DNA of 64,000 nucleotides from Buddleja alternifolia (GCA_019426215.1 CM033408.1:31847953-31911952); one strand, 5' to 3'. Counted from the first letter of the stretch, positions 47,409-60,488 are shown. Notes: generated by a model not told the origin, from the letters alone. Translations and numbers: made by a program.

Positions 47409-48184
47409 TGATACTTTTATAAACCAAAATGTTTCAACACGAATATTTTTAAATCATCCCAACACTCGCAGATCCTCAAGATTTTGTCCATGCATTCGTG
47501 TCGTGGGATTCTCCATACACCAGTGTAGGTGTGCAGTTGATTAAACAACTTACGAAGTTCGAAAACTTTCTAAAAATCAATCCTCCCTAACCATCAAATC
47601 AAAATATAATTACAAATTTATGTGCATCATGAATCTCATATAAATTTTGAATCGTGCTCAATTACACTTATTTCCAAATTTAAAATTGAAAGCTCCTTAA
47701 AATGACCACAAATACATGTAACCCAACTACTTTGGCACTCATAGGGGCTAGGAATGATTAGCTTTGGCATTTTGACATTTAACATATATTTTTTTTCATC
47801 AACTTGACATTTAACATATAAAAAGAATATAACGATACATAATGAACTCTATATGAATCTAACGATCATCTCGAAATCTCAAATCCCAAAAACTCGTACG
47901 AAGGACTATTCCGCGTATTAATGTTATTATCAAAGTATAATGGACAGAACTGTTGCAAAGAGCCCACACTAAGTTGCTACAACCTGATAAAGAGAGTTTC
48001 TAAATAAGCCAAAGGGATTTGCACATAAAGAAGAAAAATAATGAAATAACAACTTTACTAAGAAGAATACAAACTGGAAAAAAATTCACATAAAAGAACA
48101 ACGGAAACCCCTACATATCCTCAGCCTTAACTAAATCTAAATTATCTTCCCCTCTCGGTCGACGTTTTAACAAAAAACTAACAA
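47409..48184. other. Intergenic stretch and invertase 3' UTR
   Basis: The last 150-200 bp before 48184 likely form the 3' UTR of the minus-strand invertase. The rest shows no feature. Confidence 0.5.
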
Positions 48185-51100
48185 TCAAATGGTCCACGAC
48201 GATGATCTCCTCAAGACGGGTTTCAGATGTTTATCTTCCTCAATAGCAATCATGCCCAAATGAGACGGGTCTTCGAGCATCATCTTTGCAACTAAATAGC
48301 CTGCAACAGACCATGTTTGGTATTTGCGGGCTTGCTTCCCGATATATCTGCCAAGCTTTCCATCATAATATTCTGGCCAACCATCTTTGGACAACCTTGT
48401 TTCAGCAAGTTCGATGGCACGTCTAGCTATCTGGGGTCGTCCTGTTTTGATGCATGCTGCTGTGAGGAGCCATAGAAGCACTGTGGAAATGATAATTTTA
48501 GCGTATGACAGCATTTCAAATAAGTTTGAGCTCTTAAGCAACTTGAACAGTTCTTCGTAAAGAAAATTTTGTTTGCCTAAGCAAATAATACTCCATTTGA
48601 TGTGTATAATTTCCACTATTGTTAATCAAATTTCAGCTCATCCAATTTACAAAAATATAAAACATTTAGCCGAAATACCAATAAGATAAGCATTCGGCTC
48701 GGCCTAGTGGATCATTCCACAGGTATCACCCCCTATAGGTCACCACAAATAAAAAGATTTCGATACCTAAACAAACACGCATAAGATGCTACCGACTTGG
48801 AACTGCCCAAGTGAGGTTATGAACAGTTAAATTACACATAATGTTGTCTGCATTTCGTTTTAAGACGACATACTCATCCAATGACTCAAACACCCACTCA
48901 CGACAGAGTTCTATAAAAATATTACAAAATTCATATAGATTAGTTTGTAAAACGAGCAAAAAGAAGTCAAAGAACTAGAAAACACCAAGACAAGCATTTT
49001 TTTTGCAAGTTCTAATGTCATGCCAGAAGCAAATTAGGTTGACTATTTACCGTTAGACCCAAAAAAAATAAAATGTATCTATATCAATTTAAGAAGGAAA
49101 AAGGTTTACCTGGCCAAGATCCACCATTGTGATAACTCCATCTAGTATTCTTGGGATCACACCCCGTCACGATCCGCCATTCATGAGTCTCAATAGCCGG
49201 ATAACATACTTTGATCGGCATATCTCCAACCAACTCCTCCCAACGTGATTCAATAAGATCCATAATAGCCATCGATTGCTCATGTGTTGCTAGTGATGAG
49301 AGTATCGCAATGCAATTGCCCAAACAAAACCATCGGAAATCCATTTTTGACGGGCCCACATTCCCAATGAAATAGCCTCCATGGGGTGGCATAAAATCAA
49401 AAACCCACTCGGGCAACGAGTCGGGAATTACGTTGAACTTGTTTACAGCTGTGTGGGAATATTCCTCAGTTTTGTATCGGTATATGTCATTAAGCTGCTT
49501 CAAATCCAGCCAAAAGTAACTTCTCATGTGATAGCTCAAAGCATGGAGACGTTTAACTATTCGTTCCAAAATATCCTTCCCTTCAGCATCTTGCTTCAGC
49601 AAAAGCATGGCGCATCTTAGAGCCATGAAGAAAAGGGCTTGTATCTCAATCGGGTATCCATAAACGCCCTATACGAACGTGCATTTGTCAATCAGAATAA
49701 AGAAAAGGAAAATATTATGTGTGCTTCAATTTATAGTACGTTGTTCTTCAAAATTTCATCATTCTCATTTTTCTTTTCCTTTTCTCACCAAAATCAAGAA
49801 CTAAACATAACCTAAAAGTTTAATACATACACAAAAACTCATCATACTGAAAAGTATAATGCATGCTTCAATTTATAGTACTTTGTGCTTCAATATTCTA
49901 TCATTCTCATTTTCCTTTTCCTTCCCTCACCAAAATCTCAAGACCAAACAGAACCTAAAAGTTAATCATACTGAAAAATCTCACCATTCTACGATCAATC
50001 ATACAACAACCATCAGCGCAAAGAAGAGTTGGAAATGTGTCGAATCCTTCTGAGAGGCATAAACTGAGTATTAAACGCATGCCCTTTTGGCATTCGGGCC
50101 TCTCGGCCAACGAAGTGTCTCCAGTAGATTTCGTGTAAGCTCGTAATAATATAATCCACCAAAATCCAGAATCAACAGGAGCAACTCTTCCAATTGCACT
50201 CTCACCAAAATCTGCTATCAATGTCTCGGTGTTCCTTGTTGGATCATGTAATACTTTAAAACTTGCTGGCATAACCCCTTCTCCTAATTGGAACCGATCG
50301 ATTTTTTTCTCCCATGATTGGAGGCGAAGGGTTTTTAGGATGAAGTTTTTTACTATTTCGGGTTCACCATTCATTAGAAAAGCCAATGCACTCGGGACAA
50401 AATCCCTCACGAACACCTGCACAGGAACAAACCTAATTGGTTTTAGAACTTTTTGGATCACTCGGCATAGCAACAAAGGGAGGTCATTTCTTATATGACA
50501 AAACAAATCAAGAATAATAAGAAATGATATTAAATAGATGACATTACAATGGGAAACGATTGAAATTACGTCCGCAGAGCCAGTTAGAACAAAAAAATAA
50601 CACCAAAGAACCATGTTATTTTGTTGGCATTTATTGTTAGGAGAATCAGCACCATCCTTTGATTCAGAAAACATAACTGGCCAAGGATTAACTGCCCAAC
50701 TGAGGGCACTTATCGAGGAGCGGCCACTTTATGCCGATCGTCGCCTATGATGGTGTTTTGCGCGGCCAAATGTATAAGAAATAAGATTGTGCCTTTGCTT
50801 GCTAACAACTATGAATTTTATAGCTTTGAACCTAATGGTAAGCACTTGATGGTAACAGACATGGGATGCCATAGACTTTCCATTTAATAGCATCGTCTAT
50901 ACCACGTCACATCATCCCCCCCCCCCCCCCCCACACACACACAACATCTTTGGGTTGTTCATTTAAATAATACAAAATTAAAAAAAAATCAAAATAATAT
51001 AATTTTGTAGTAATTGTAAGAATAATACAAGACGGCATGTATGATGCCGTCTTATGATTTTTCCTTTTTTTTTAAAATCAGAAGACGACATGGTACAAGT

Positions 51101-53484
51101 CGTCTTCTATTTTTTTTTAAATCACGGAAAATAGAAGACGACATACCATGTTGTCTTCTATTTTCCTTTTTTTTTAATGATGAAAAATAGAAGACGACTT
51201 GTAACATGTCGTCTTCTATTTTAGGGTTCTTTTAAATAAAGCAAAATGTTGTTTTTCATATTATTAATTATTTGATATTTTAATTTTTTAAGTTCTCATT
51301 TTTTAATTAATTGTCTCTTTTTTATGATATTATTTTTACAAAACTATTGACTATTATAACAATTGACTTTAATTTTTCTAATTTTATTTTTCACTTTTCA
51401 TTTTTAAATATTTTATTGTACGAATAATAGAATATTCAAGAGGTTTATTTAAAATAAAAATCATTATTGCCTAAAAATGTCCTCTAGTACCACAAGGACG
51501 TGGTCGCCTATCTCTATGCTCTCTAGCTATTTGTTCATCTTCACGAACACAAGAACTATATTAGTGACATTGCATCTCATAAGGTTGTGTTTCTTCATCA
51601 TCACAAGTACTGTCGTTCAAATCAATCTCATGTCGAGTTGATGCAATTGTCTCACTTGACTCTCAACGATCACGATATGTTGTGCTCAATATCGGGCATG
51701 GGATGGGCCAGACGTGGAAGTCTAAGCGTGGAGGGTCATATTTTGGTGCAAGCTCGAGGTCTAGAAATCAATATCAGTTCACTCCATACATGGCACCACA
51801 TGGAGAATTAATTATCTGGACAGGTGGATATGTCATTTCTAGACCTCGAGCGTGCACCAAGATATGACCCTCCACGCCCAAAATTCCACGTCTCGCCCAT
51901 CTCACGTCCAATATTGAGCATAGCATATCATGATCGTGGAGAGTCAAGTGGGACAACTGCATTTGAATGACAGTGCTTGTTACGATGAAGAAACACAACC
52001 TTATGAGATGCAACGTCACTATTATAATAGTTCCTGTGTTCATGAAGATTAACAAATAGTTAGATAGCGTAGAGATAGGCGACCACGTCCTTGTGGTACT
52101 GGAGGACATTTTTAGGCAATTATGATTTTTATTTTAAATAAACCTCTTGAATAATTTATTCTTCTAACAATAAAATATTTATAAATGAAAGGTGAAAAAT
52201 AAAATAAGAAAAATTAAAGTCAATCGTCATAATAACCAATTATTTTGTAAAAATAAAAAATTAAGTATCATTAAAAAAGACAATTAATTAAAAAATGAGA
52301 ACTTAAAAATTAAAAGATCAAATAATTATCAATATGAAAAAACATGAAAAACAACATTTTGCTTTATTTAAAAAAACCCTAAGCCCTAAAATACAAGACG
52401 ACATGTTACAAGTCGTCTTCTATTTTTCGTCATTAAGAGAAAAGGAAAATAGAAGACGACGTGGTGTCGTCTTCTATTTTCCGTGATTTTAAAAAAAAAT
52501 AGAAGACGACTTGTACCATGTCGTCTTCTAATTAAAAAAAAAAGGAAAAGTATGAAGACAACATCATACATGCCGTTTTGTATTATTCTTATAATTCCTA
52601 CAAAACTATATTATTTTGAGATTTTTTTTTATTTTGTATTATTTAAATAAAAAGCCCCGACATCTTTCACTCATCCACTGTACCAAAAAAAATCTTTCAC
52701 CCAAACACCACCCCCCACCCCACCAAAATAATAACTATACTAATAATCAAACACGCGTACATACAAGCACGCAGAGAAAATATTACTAGTGATTCAAGTC
52801 TTGGACAGGAGTATTAGTAAATTGAGCATTTTGACAACTCTAGGCTACGGTAACATCAACCCATAAAAGCTGTCATCCATCAGACATAATATATCATTCA
52901 AAGGGATCATGTATGCGGCTAAGTGAACACGTAAAAACATGCATTTTGTGGTATTAATGTGACAAATCCATGATACACAATGAAATCATATTAGTAGAGT
53001 ATAAAATATATATTCAATATTGAATATAGAGTTTCGGCTTCACCTGATCGTAGTTGAGTTTTTCTTCAGAGTTATCCAATGCAGCAATTGTCCCAACCGG
53101 TTGACCGCGAAAATACACCAATGACCGCCTTATGTTATCCCAAGCCTCGGCTATCATGGGGTGTGGCTCATAGTTGAGGATATGGCTATAATGTGACATG
53201 GGAGAATTGAAACCGGACCTTCTACCAGGTGAAAATACACTATCTAAATGTTCGAAAGCTCGATAGAAATTCTCAGCTCTAGATGGCGGATGAGGAGATA
53301 ACCCCAATGACATCTCGGTAAGTGATCTTTCGTCGAACGATCTTTGCCTTTCCAAATTCAAATTTCTCGGTCGATTTGGTAATCTCGAAAAATCATATTC
53401 TTCTAGTTCTTCAACACTACTTGATGAATCAACATTCTTAATACAAGAACCATTTTGTGAGACATCTACTCTAAGTGCTGACAT
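48185..53484 (-). CDS. Alkaline/neutral invertase, GH100 (CINV type)
   Basis: CDS complement(join(48185..48480, 49110..49668, 49985..50416, 53044..53484)), 575 residues, with consistent phases. It hydrolyses sucrose to glucose and fructose. The N-terminus ([48 protein letters not shown]) has no transit peptide, so it fits the cytosolic/nuclear CINV1/2 clade. GH100 motifs: [95 protein letters not shown]. The C-terminal RRSSSW resembles the 14-3-3-binding phosphoserine end of Arabidopsis CINV1. Intron 1 is long (2.6 kb) because of a 1.7-kb foldback element. No lesion is seen. Confidence 0.96.
50917..50932. repeat. Poly(C) run
   Basis: About 16 C residues precede a CA tract just left of the foldback element, in the invertase intron. 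Confidence 0.8.
50952..52659. mobile_element. 1.7-kb foldback (inverted-repeat) element in invertase intron 1
   Basis: Two arms of about 850 bp are inverted copies of each other around a centre near 51805. Flanks carry ACATCTTT (50944-50951, 52660-52667). Termini are GGG...ATTTAAATAATACAAAA on both sides. Subterminal palindromes of type GAAGACGAC...GTCGTCTTC occur several times per arm. Each arm encodes the same C-terminal tail ending RRPRPCGT(G/R)GHF and a stop, in the left arm on minus and in the right arm on plus, preceded by EETQPYEMQ. The arms are therefore inverted copies of the 3' end of a coding transposon, probably a PMD-type MULE. No transposase is present. Confidence 0.85.
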
Positions 53485-55960
53485 TTTGTGACAGTTCTCA
53501 ATAACCCCTCTGCAATTTTCAAGATTAAGCTATGTAAGTAAAGCACACACAGTAAACGTGCAAAATCACGTAGAGCAGTAAAAAATAGGGAAAATTACAC
53601 ACAGACCCCTCACTTATTGTGTAATTACCAAAAAAACCTCACTTTTCGGAAATTACATAAAGTCCCCTTCATGTTAAGACATTTCTACAACTACACCCCC
53701 TATTATTTAAAAATTCTTACATTTTACCCCTATAAACCTCATAAAATAGACCCCTTGAGGGGTGTGGTGGCAATTTTAGATAAGTGATAGGTTATTTTGA
53801 TAATTACACAATGAGTGAGGGGTTTGCGTGTAATTTTTCCAAAAATAATTTTTTAGATCAACCCAACCATTAACACAAAATTATGTTGCTAGTTCATAAG
53901 AATATACCCTGTTTTCTTATTTTAAATGACTTTTTTTTTTTAAGAAAACGTTTGGGTAAGTTTGGCTTCGGTCACCCCACCCGCGCTAGGGCATGGCTCC
54001 TGCATTCGCTTACAGAGGTTTACAGAGTGCTCACTAACACAGTCCTTACATTGACAGAAGGAATCGAGCCCACAATATTCACACAACAGCCCTTTCCTTA
54101 CCAACTGAACCAACATGTGATTGACGACTTTGACATATTAAATGATGTTTAATTTACGAAAAAATAAATAATAACAAATTGTGAGCTTCATAAATTTCTT
54201 AATTTCAAAATGATCTTCAGCTCAAAGAAACCAAATAATAGGAGAACAAAAAGCCCACAAAATCAAAGATAAGATGGAATCAAAAACATGCGAGAATCAG
54301 AATCAATAAATTCGATCAAAAAAAGTCCCCACATATATATATATATAAATGTATATATATTAAAACATGTTCGATATAAAGAAACATAGATCAAAATCAC
54401 TAAAAAAGCAGTCATATTTCACTTACATAATCGGGTCGGCGGAGGTGCCAATAAATGAAAGAATAGATCACTGGGATAAAGGCTGCGGCAAACGAAATCT
54501 GTGATGGCTTTATTATATCACATCATAGTGAAGATATTTCTAAGTGGGTCCAAAAATATCAATCAAACCCATGTATCTATATATATGTGTGTGTGTGTGT
54601 GTGTGTACGTGTGTGAGCTGGAAGACACTACTGACGGAGAGAACGTGAAGAGACAAAGAAATGGATCAGTGATTTTTGTTGGTGAGGAAATTGCAAAAGG
54701 CCACGGCTGACAATGTATAGAGACACGGGCTTACCAATAATGCATGTTAAATGCAGGGAACTGTGTCGGGGCGGACACGTGTTGCTTCCACGGAGCTTGT
54801 GAAGTTGACAGGAAATTGTAGAGAAGGTACCACTTGTGATCAGTATAGGTCGTAAACCAATCAAGTCGAACAAGTTGTTGATCAAATTTGTCTTATTATC
54901 GAATTTTTAAAGTTTGTATTTGAATTTATTTTGATTGTTAATTAAACTGAGCTCAAACAGCTTTAATCGAATCGAATACGAATCGAGCTCAAGTAGTTTG
55001 ATATTTTTGCATACATTTTATTATTTTTTACTAATCGAGTCGAGCTCCATCCAAATTTCAAACTTATTGAACACTTATATATTCACGGCCATGGAATGGC
55101 ATGTATCAATCGATTTGTTTTACACTTGAGCTCCGAGCCGTTTCACAAATGACACATCAAGATATATGTATCACATCACGATTTATACGAATTTATAGAA
55201 GAATCTCTTGAAAATTAGTGGTACTTGCGTTTTGTTTCACAGGGTTTGGACGTGAGAGAAAGATGTGGCGGACTCCAAATTAACGAGGATACTTCATACA
55301 ACTACATACTTTATCACTACATACGCAAACACATCGACAGTTGAGAGAGAACCTTGTGGAGCATAAAAGCTTGAAGACGGAGAATTCAAGACCCAACGAA
55401 GCAAACAAGACGTTTAAGAGTGCTTTCTTATGCCTTTTTAAAATAGTTTCCACACTGTTTGAACACATCCAAAAAAAGACAATTTAAAATTCATAACTTT
55501 CAAATTCTTCGATTTAAGTTGAAGTGAGAGTGATACAGGTGATCATTATTAGGATGAGAGCACTAAAGTACGACTCATTCTTAGTGAATTCCCCGCAACA
55601 AATAATCCAAAATTAAATAATTTGATAAAGTTCTTAATAGTTTGTATACTCATTTTGGGTCAAGTTAGCTTTTTAAATAAAAACTAGAGTAAAAGTTTAA
55701 ATATTGTCATTATATTATTACTGAATTGAACCATAAACACAATTATAGAGGCCCCTCCCAAATGCCATTATTGAATTGAGCCATACACACGTGAAGTACA
55801 TATCCACATTCTTTGATCGGTCTCATTTCAAATTTATGGATCACAAGAATTTCGGACCTGTCAAAAAGCATCAAAACAATTGCAGTCATTTTCCTAAAAA
55901 GAAAACATGAACAATCCAATAATTATTCGAAAATCTCAAACCCCAAAGGAACCATAACCA
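53485..55960. other. Invertase upstream region and intergenic DNA
   Basis: The 5' UTR and promoter of the invertase should lie here. A leader exon near 54440-54510, with minus-strand donor GATTAT|gtaagtg, is possible. A G-box CACGTG is at 54776-54781. 53588-53840 is a MITE (separate entry). A (GT)n tract lies at 54586-54606. 54850-55145 belongs to the AT-rich 'aatcgaat/gctcgaa' repeat family. No other gene is seen. Confidence 0.5.
53588..53840. mobile_element. 253-bp MITE of the GGATAATTACAC family
   Basis: Ends are gggaAAATTACACACAGACCCCTCACT and the near reverse complement ggaaAAATTACACGCAAACCCCTCACT. The flanks share AAAAATA. It is more diverged than the copy at 34353. Confidence 0.8.
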
Positions 55961-56395
55961 CTAATCAGATCTCCCTAGAGGAAACCACATGGAGTGAAAC
56001 GATGACTGGTAAGACACAAGCACCAGCAACACCACCACCAGCACCGCCACCCCCCATGGGAATCCCGACATTCCCGGGCCCCATTCCCGCCTCGTTTGTC
56101 GCCCACGTTGTGTAGATGGCCACAAGTTGAACCACCACCCCTCACCAGTGAGGGGGCCCGACCGGATGAACAAGATCAGTAAAACAGGCACCAACAAGAG
56201 CAAAAGCTTGAAACTAATCATGGTGTAATGCATTTGCTCCTTGTAGTTAGAGTATTGAGAGAGAGATAACAAGAAGATGACTATGGCAAAAACTGCTAAA
56301 AGGGGAAGAGGAGGGGCAGAAATGGAAGAAAATGTTTGATCTCTCCAGCCTTGTTTCCATTCTGGACCTCTTCTCTTTGTGTAAATCCAATCCAT
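55961..56395 (-). CDS. Small plant membrane protein of unknown function
   Basis: A single exon of 144 residues. It begins MDWIYTKRRGPEWKQGWRDQTFSSIS, followed by a hydrophobic span (PLPLLAVFAIVIFLLSL), a short loop with NYKEQMHYTM, a second span (FKLLLLLVPVLLILFI), a polar segment, and a third span (WGVAVLVVVLLVLVSYQSSF) near the C-terminus. Proteins of this size with GPEWKQGW, SSIS and LVSYQSSF blocks are widespread in plants as uncharacterised transmembrane proteins; I recall the pattern but know no function. The start is the only ATG before the conserved block. Confidence 0.8.
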   Translation of the reverse strand: MDWIYTKRRGPEWKQGWRDQTFSSISAPPLPLLAVFAIVIFLLSLSQYSNYKEQMHYTMISFKLLLLLVPVLLILFIRSGPLTGEGWWFNLWPSTQRGRQTRREWGPGMSGFPWGVAVLVVVLLVLVSYQSSFHSMWFPLGRSD

Positions 56396-57029
56396 TTCTA
56401 TGTCCTTAATGCTCTGGTTTCAGTTTCAGAATTCAGATGAAATGGTATATATATGCATACTATATAGAGAGAGAGAACCCGGGGGGGGGGGGGGGTAGGA
56501 TTTGCTTTACTAGTGAGATGACTTTAGCATATATGCTTTGAGTGTGGATTCTTCTAAACTACTGCTTTAGTGTTGAATTATAGTTTACTCAAGATGTAGA
56601 TTCCGGAAAAAAATGAATCTAGACATGTTAAAAATAATGCTATAGTTTAAGAGATGGAATCAAATACAACCTTCAATGATATACATGATTCTGATACCAC
56701 TTTCATAAAATAAGAAAGTTAAATAAAAATTTGAAAACAATAGGTCAGACATCAAATACTAGGAATGTCTTGATTACAGCAAAGGGCTAAATCAAAACAT
56801 AAATATATTACGACAAACCTCACATTGTGACGTTTTCTGCCTAAACCAGTTTCAAATGATGGAATTACCCAGCGAAAGGTGTCAGTGCTGAAGTGTAAGA
56901 AATGGTTGATTTATACATAGATCATCAACAACCAACAAATATGGCAAAATAATGATCAAGGCGAGAAGAAGATAATTAATAGACATACAGAATATTGTGG
57001 TTACCTAATTGTGTTTCTCTTTCCTTTTG
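56396..57029. other. Intergenic stretch with a poly(G) run
   Basis: The promoter side of the small membrane protein contains a GA tract and a run of about 16 G at 56480-56495. The part near 57000 is probably 3' UTR of the bHLH gene. Nothing else is seen. Confidence 0.5.
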
Positions 57030-60000
57030 TCAGTCATCTATTTTCGTGCCACCAACAATACTGTTAGATGAGATAGCATGCACACTGTGATTCGATGAAC
57101 ATCCACTAGAAGAACTTCCATCTGTAAGGCTTGCTTCCTTCCTGACAAATTTCTTGACTTTTCTTTGCTTCGACGAGGAATCCTGCATAACAATGTCATC
57201 ATCATCACACAATTAGTTTCATTAAGGTTCTAGAACAGCCTAATGCTGACTTACAACCTTAAGGTTGCGTTTAGATGGAGGGATTTTGGCTTTCAGCTGA
57301 GGATGTAAAATGGCCCCAATATTAGGTGGATCTGAAATACATCGTAATGATTGAAAAAATAGCTGAAAGATGGTATTAGAAATTTGAAATCCAATATAAC
57401 TTGCGATTACCCAAACAATTTTAGCTTGTGCTTGCATTGAAGAATTTGAAAGCTATGCATTTCAAATTCATCAATATATCTATGACATTTGTTTGGATGA
57501 TTTCAAGTTGCAATGAATTACAAATCCCTTGAAACTCATTTTGAGCTATTTTTTCAATCATTATGGTGGATCTCAAATCCACCTAATTTAGAGCACTTTT
57601 GAAATTCTTCCTCCAAACCCATTCCCCATATCCAAATCCATCAATTCAAACACAACCTTAGTGATTTTTTTTCCAGGCTTGAAAATCATTAGCTCCAAAT
57701 TCTTCAATCCAAACACAATATAAGAGATATGGGTATTATTCACCTGCACAGACGTAGATCCAGGTGTTTTAAGCTCTAGGTCTGTTGTGATGTCATTCGA
57801 ATCATCGCTTTTTTCTATTCTACTCTCCACATCTGACGATTTATTTCTAGGGTCTTGTTTGCTTGAAGCATGAGACCTAGTACCTTGTTGCATGACTTGA
57901 GAGACATGCTGTGTGGACTGATGATGTTCAATCATGGTATTATGTGTCATGTATGGAACATAAGTTGAACATGGATTTGGCACAACTGCTGGATTTTGGT
58001 TCGCGTAGAATGGATATGGCTGCAACGATGGATGCATAGGGATTGGCCCAGTTGGCATTGGGACTGGCATTGGGAAGGGATATGGATTTGGATGATGCAT
58101 AACAACAGAATGATCCATTCCAGCCCATGGATACATGGCCCTCATTCTCTGTTGATATTGGGCATTAAGGCCGTCGATATCAGATTTAAGAGATGCCTTT
58201 TCTTCTCTGAGATCACTCTTTTCCTGAGTTAACTAATGGAAAGCAAAAAAGAGTTGGTAAAATATTGTTTTAAATGGTTTCGCAGTAAGAAACATATATG
58301 GATAATTACATGCACACTCCCTCACTTATTGTGTAATTACTGGCAGCCACCTGAGGTTTTGCAATTACCAAGAGACCCCTTGTTAGGGGTAAAATTGTAA
58401 TCTTACTTATTGATGTTTCTACTGACAGGGAGGGCTTGAACTTGTCTGATACGGGGTGAAATTTTAATTTGACTTTACTGACATGGGAGCTTATGGTAAT
58501 TTCTTTTGTAATTAGGGTCTCATGAACGGGGTACCTATGTAATTTACCGAAAGATATATTTAGAAAAAAATCACCTCACGAGATTCTTCGGTAAGAGATG
58601 CATACTCAGCTTTGAGTTTGTCAACCTGAGCAGTCAAATCTTTTAGCACTTGAACTGTATCAGTGAGAATAGAAGCTTTGTCATTTTTAGGCCTATCGGG
58701 ATCTGCAAATAATGGCAACATATAATCAGAATTTTCCATGCTATCTGCCAACTAGAGCTTAGGTTCCAGTACTGGACAAAAGATGGATCATGCATATACA
58801 AGATTATACACAATCAAAACGATTGTTGCCTTATCGTGATATATACATCAATGGGGGGTTTACCCAGAGTGTTCCCCAACTCTGTGAATTGCTCATTCAG
58901 ACGATCCCTCCTCAATTTCTCACGGTCTGCTTTTTGCACTTTTCTTGCAGTAACAGAGTCCTTTCCTTCTGCTTCCACCCTTTGATGGATGACAAATACA
59001 CAAGCAGATGAAGAAGAAATTAATCCATGAAAAGAATGTAGTCTGAAAGGATCTGAGGGTGGTACAAATGAAATACATTCATCTTAGCCACGTATTTTCA
59101 GTAATATAAGTTACACAACAGTTATTTCACATTTCTGTTATGCACATTGAAATTAAAAAAGCAGCATGACTTGGTTCTGCAACTATTCATTATAAAAGAT
59201 GTATGCAAAACTTTCACCACTAGTTGCAGGAAACAGATTTTTCACTATACTTCAAATTTTTCGGTACTATTAACTCACTACAGGAATTTTTTCGCAGTAA
59301 ACGTTAACCAAAACTAGTCATCATAAAAACTTGAGAAATCTCATTCACTTGTAAGAAGCAAGAAAATTTCACTTTGTCAAAAATACATCAAATGATAAAA
59401 GCTTAAAGAGGGTATGATGACATCAAAACCAAAAACTATTTCTGGAAAGAACACTGATATATAAAACATAATTGTTTCTCTCGTGGATAGAATGGTGACG
59501 ATGCTGGCTAACCAAAAGCTATGTCATAGTTACTACTCATAAAACTTCTGATAGTGTATTGATATTCTTAAAATTAAGCTCGTGGAATTTGATTAGATGA
59601 ACAATCAATTCGAATTTCGATTGAAGTATTCTAATTCCAATTCTAAGGCTCCAATTTCTCGATAACAAACAATTCACCACCCACGCAACCCCCAAATATC
59701 TGCAATTAGCTACATCTTTAATTTTTAAAACTCGTTGAGCTACATCTTCAATTTGTGTCGGGTAAAATTTCAATGTGAACAGCACAAATACGTATACAAG
59801 CACAATTAGCACACAATCCACCTATTTCTAACATATATAATTATTCGACAAAAAACACAAAATTACACAAAAGAAAATGGAAATACACAAAAGTAATCGA
59901 CTTGTAATGCATCAATTCCTCGATACCAAAGCCCACGACTAACCAACTGCCTTATTTTCGTGATCACTGATATGTCAATGAAACAAAAATACACCAAACA

Positions 60001-60444
60001 CTTCACCACACCACCCAACCCCCAAACTTCTACAATTAGCTACATCTTTAATTCTAAAACTCATCGAGCTACATCTTCAACTCGTCTCGGGTAAAATTTC
60101 AACATGAACAGCAGTACAGCACAATTACGCACACAATCCACCCAATTTTAACAATTCAACAGAAAACAGAAAACTCATTGAGCTACATCTTCAACTCGTG
60201 TTGAGTAAAATCTCAATATGAACAGCACAATTACACACACAATCCACCGATTTCTAACATGTACAACAATTCGACAAAAAAACACAAAATTATACACCAG
60301 AAATTGAAATTAGAACATATAATCGAAGAATTTTCACCTGCAATCGGGGTGGGGGCGAGCGGAGGGCACGCGCACATCAGGCGAAGGCTGAAAATTATTC
60401 GGATTCATCGAATGAAAAAGCGAGTCGGAATTTAATTGGTCCAT
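57030..60444 (-). CDS. bHLH121/URI-like transcription factor
   Basis: CDS complement(join(57030..57182, 57744..58232, 58575..58702, 58864..58979, 60338..60444)), 330 residues, with all phases matching. The N-terminus is MDQLNSDSLFHSMNPNNF. The basic helix-loop-helix starts at ARKVQKADREKLRRDRLNEQF and continues LGNTLDPDRPKNDKASILTDTVQVLKDL. A leucine-zipper-like stretch follows (LKAEYASLTEESRELTQEKSDLREEKASL). A Pro/Met-rich region (HPNPYPFPMPVPMPTGPIPM) and a Ser-rich tail complete it. Arabidopsis bHLH121 (URI) works with clade IVc bHLH factors to switch on iron-deficiency genes; orthology is inferred from the whole-length match. The start at 60444 is chosen because MDQLNS lies in frame upstream of a second Met. 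No lesion is seen. Confidence 0.92.
58300..58550. mobile_element. ~250-bp MITE of the GGATAATTAC family in bHLH intron 3
   Basis: It begins ggATAATTACATGCACACTCC and ends with gtAATTTACCga. Flanks are AACATATAT and AAGATATAT (9 bp, one mismatch). It is more decayed than the other two copies. Confidence 0.65.
59690..60270. repeat. Tandem degenerate repeat in bHLH intron 1
   Basis: Three or four units share 'gagctacatcttcaa', 'gggtaaaatttcaa.atgaacagcac' and 'cacacaatccacc', starting near 59735, 60067 and 60179. The unit is about 100-330 bp with spacing differences. No coding content. Confidence 0.8.
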
Positions 60445-60447
60445 ATA

Positions 60448-60449
60448 TA

Positions 60450-60488
<39 letters not shown>

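Noticed and set aside
51587..52109. Independent genes in the centre of the foldback
   Set aside because: The frames on both strands mirror each other because of the palindrome, and include stops before the shared tail.
55813..56115. 100-codon plus frame over the small membrane protein
   Set aside because: It is antisense to the conserved minus-strand frame and is made of low-complexity proline.
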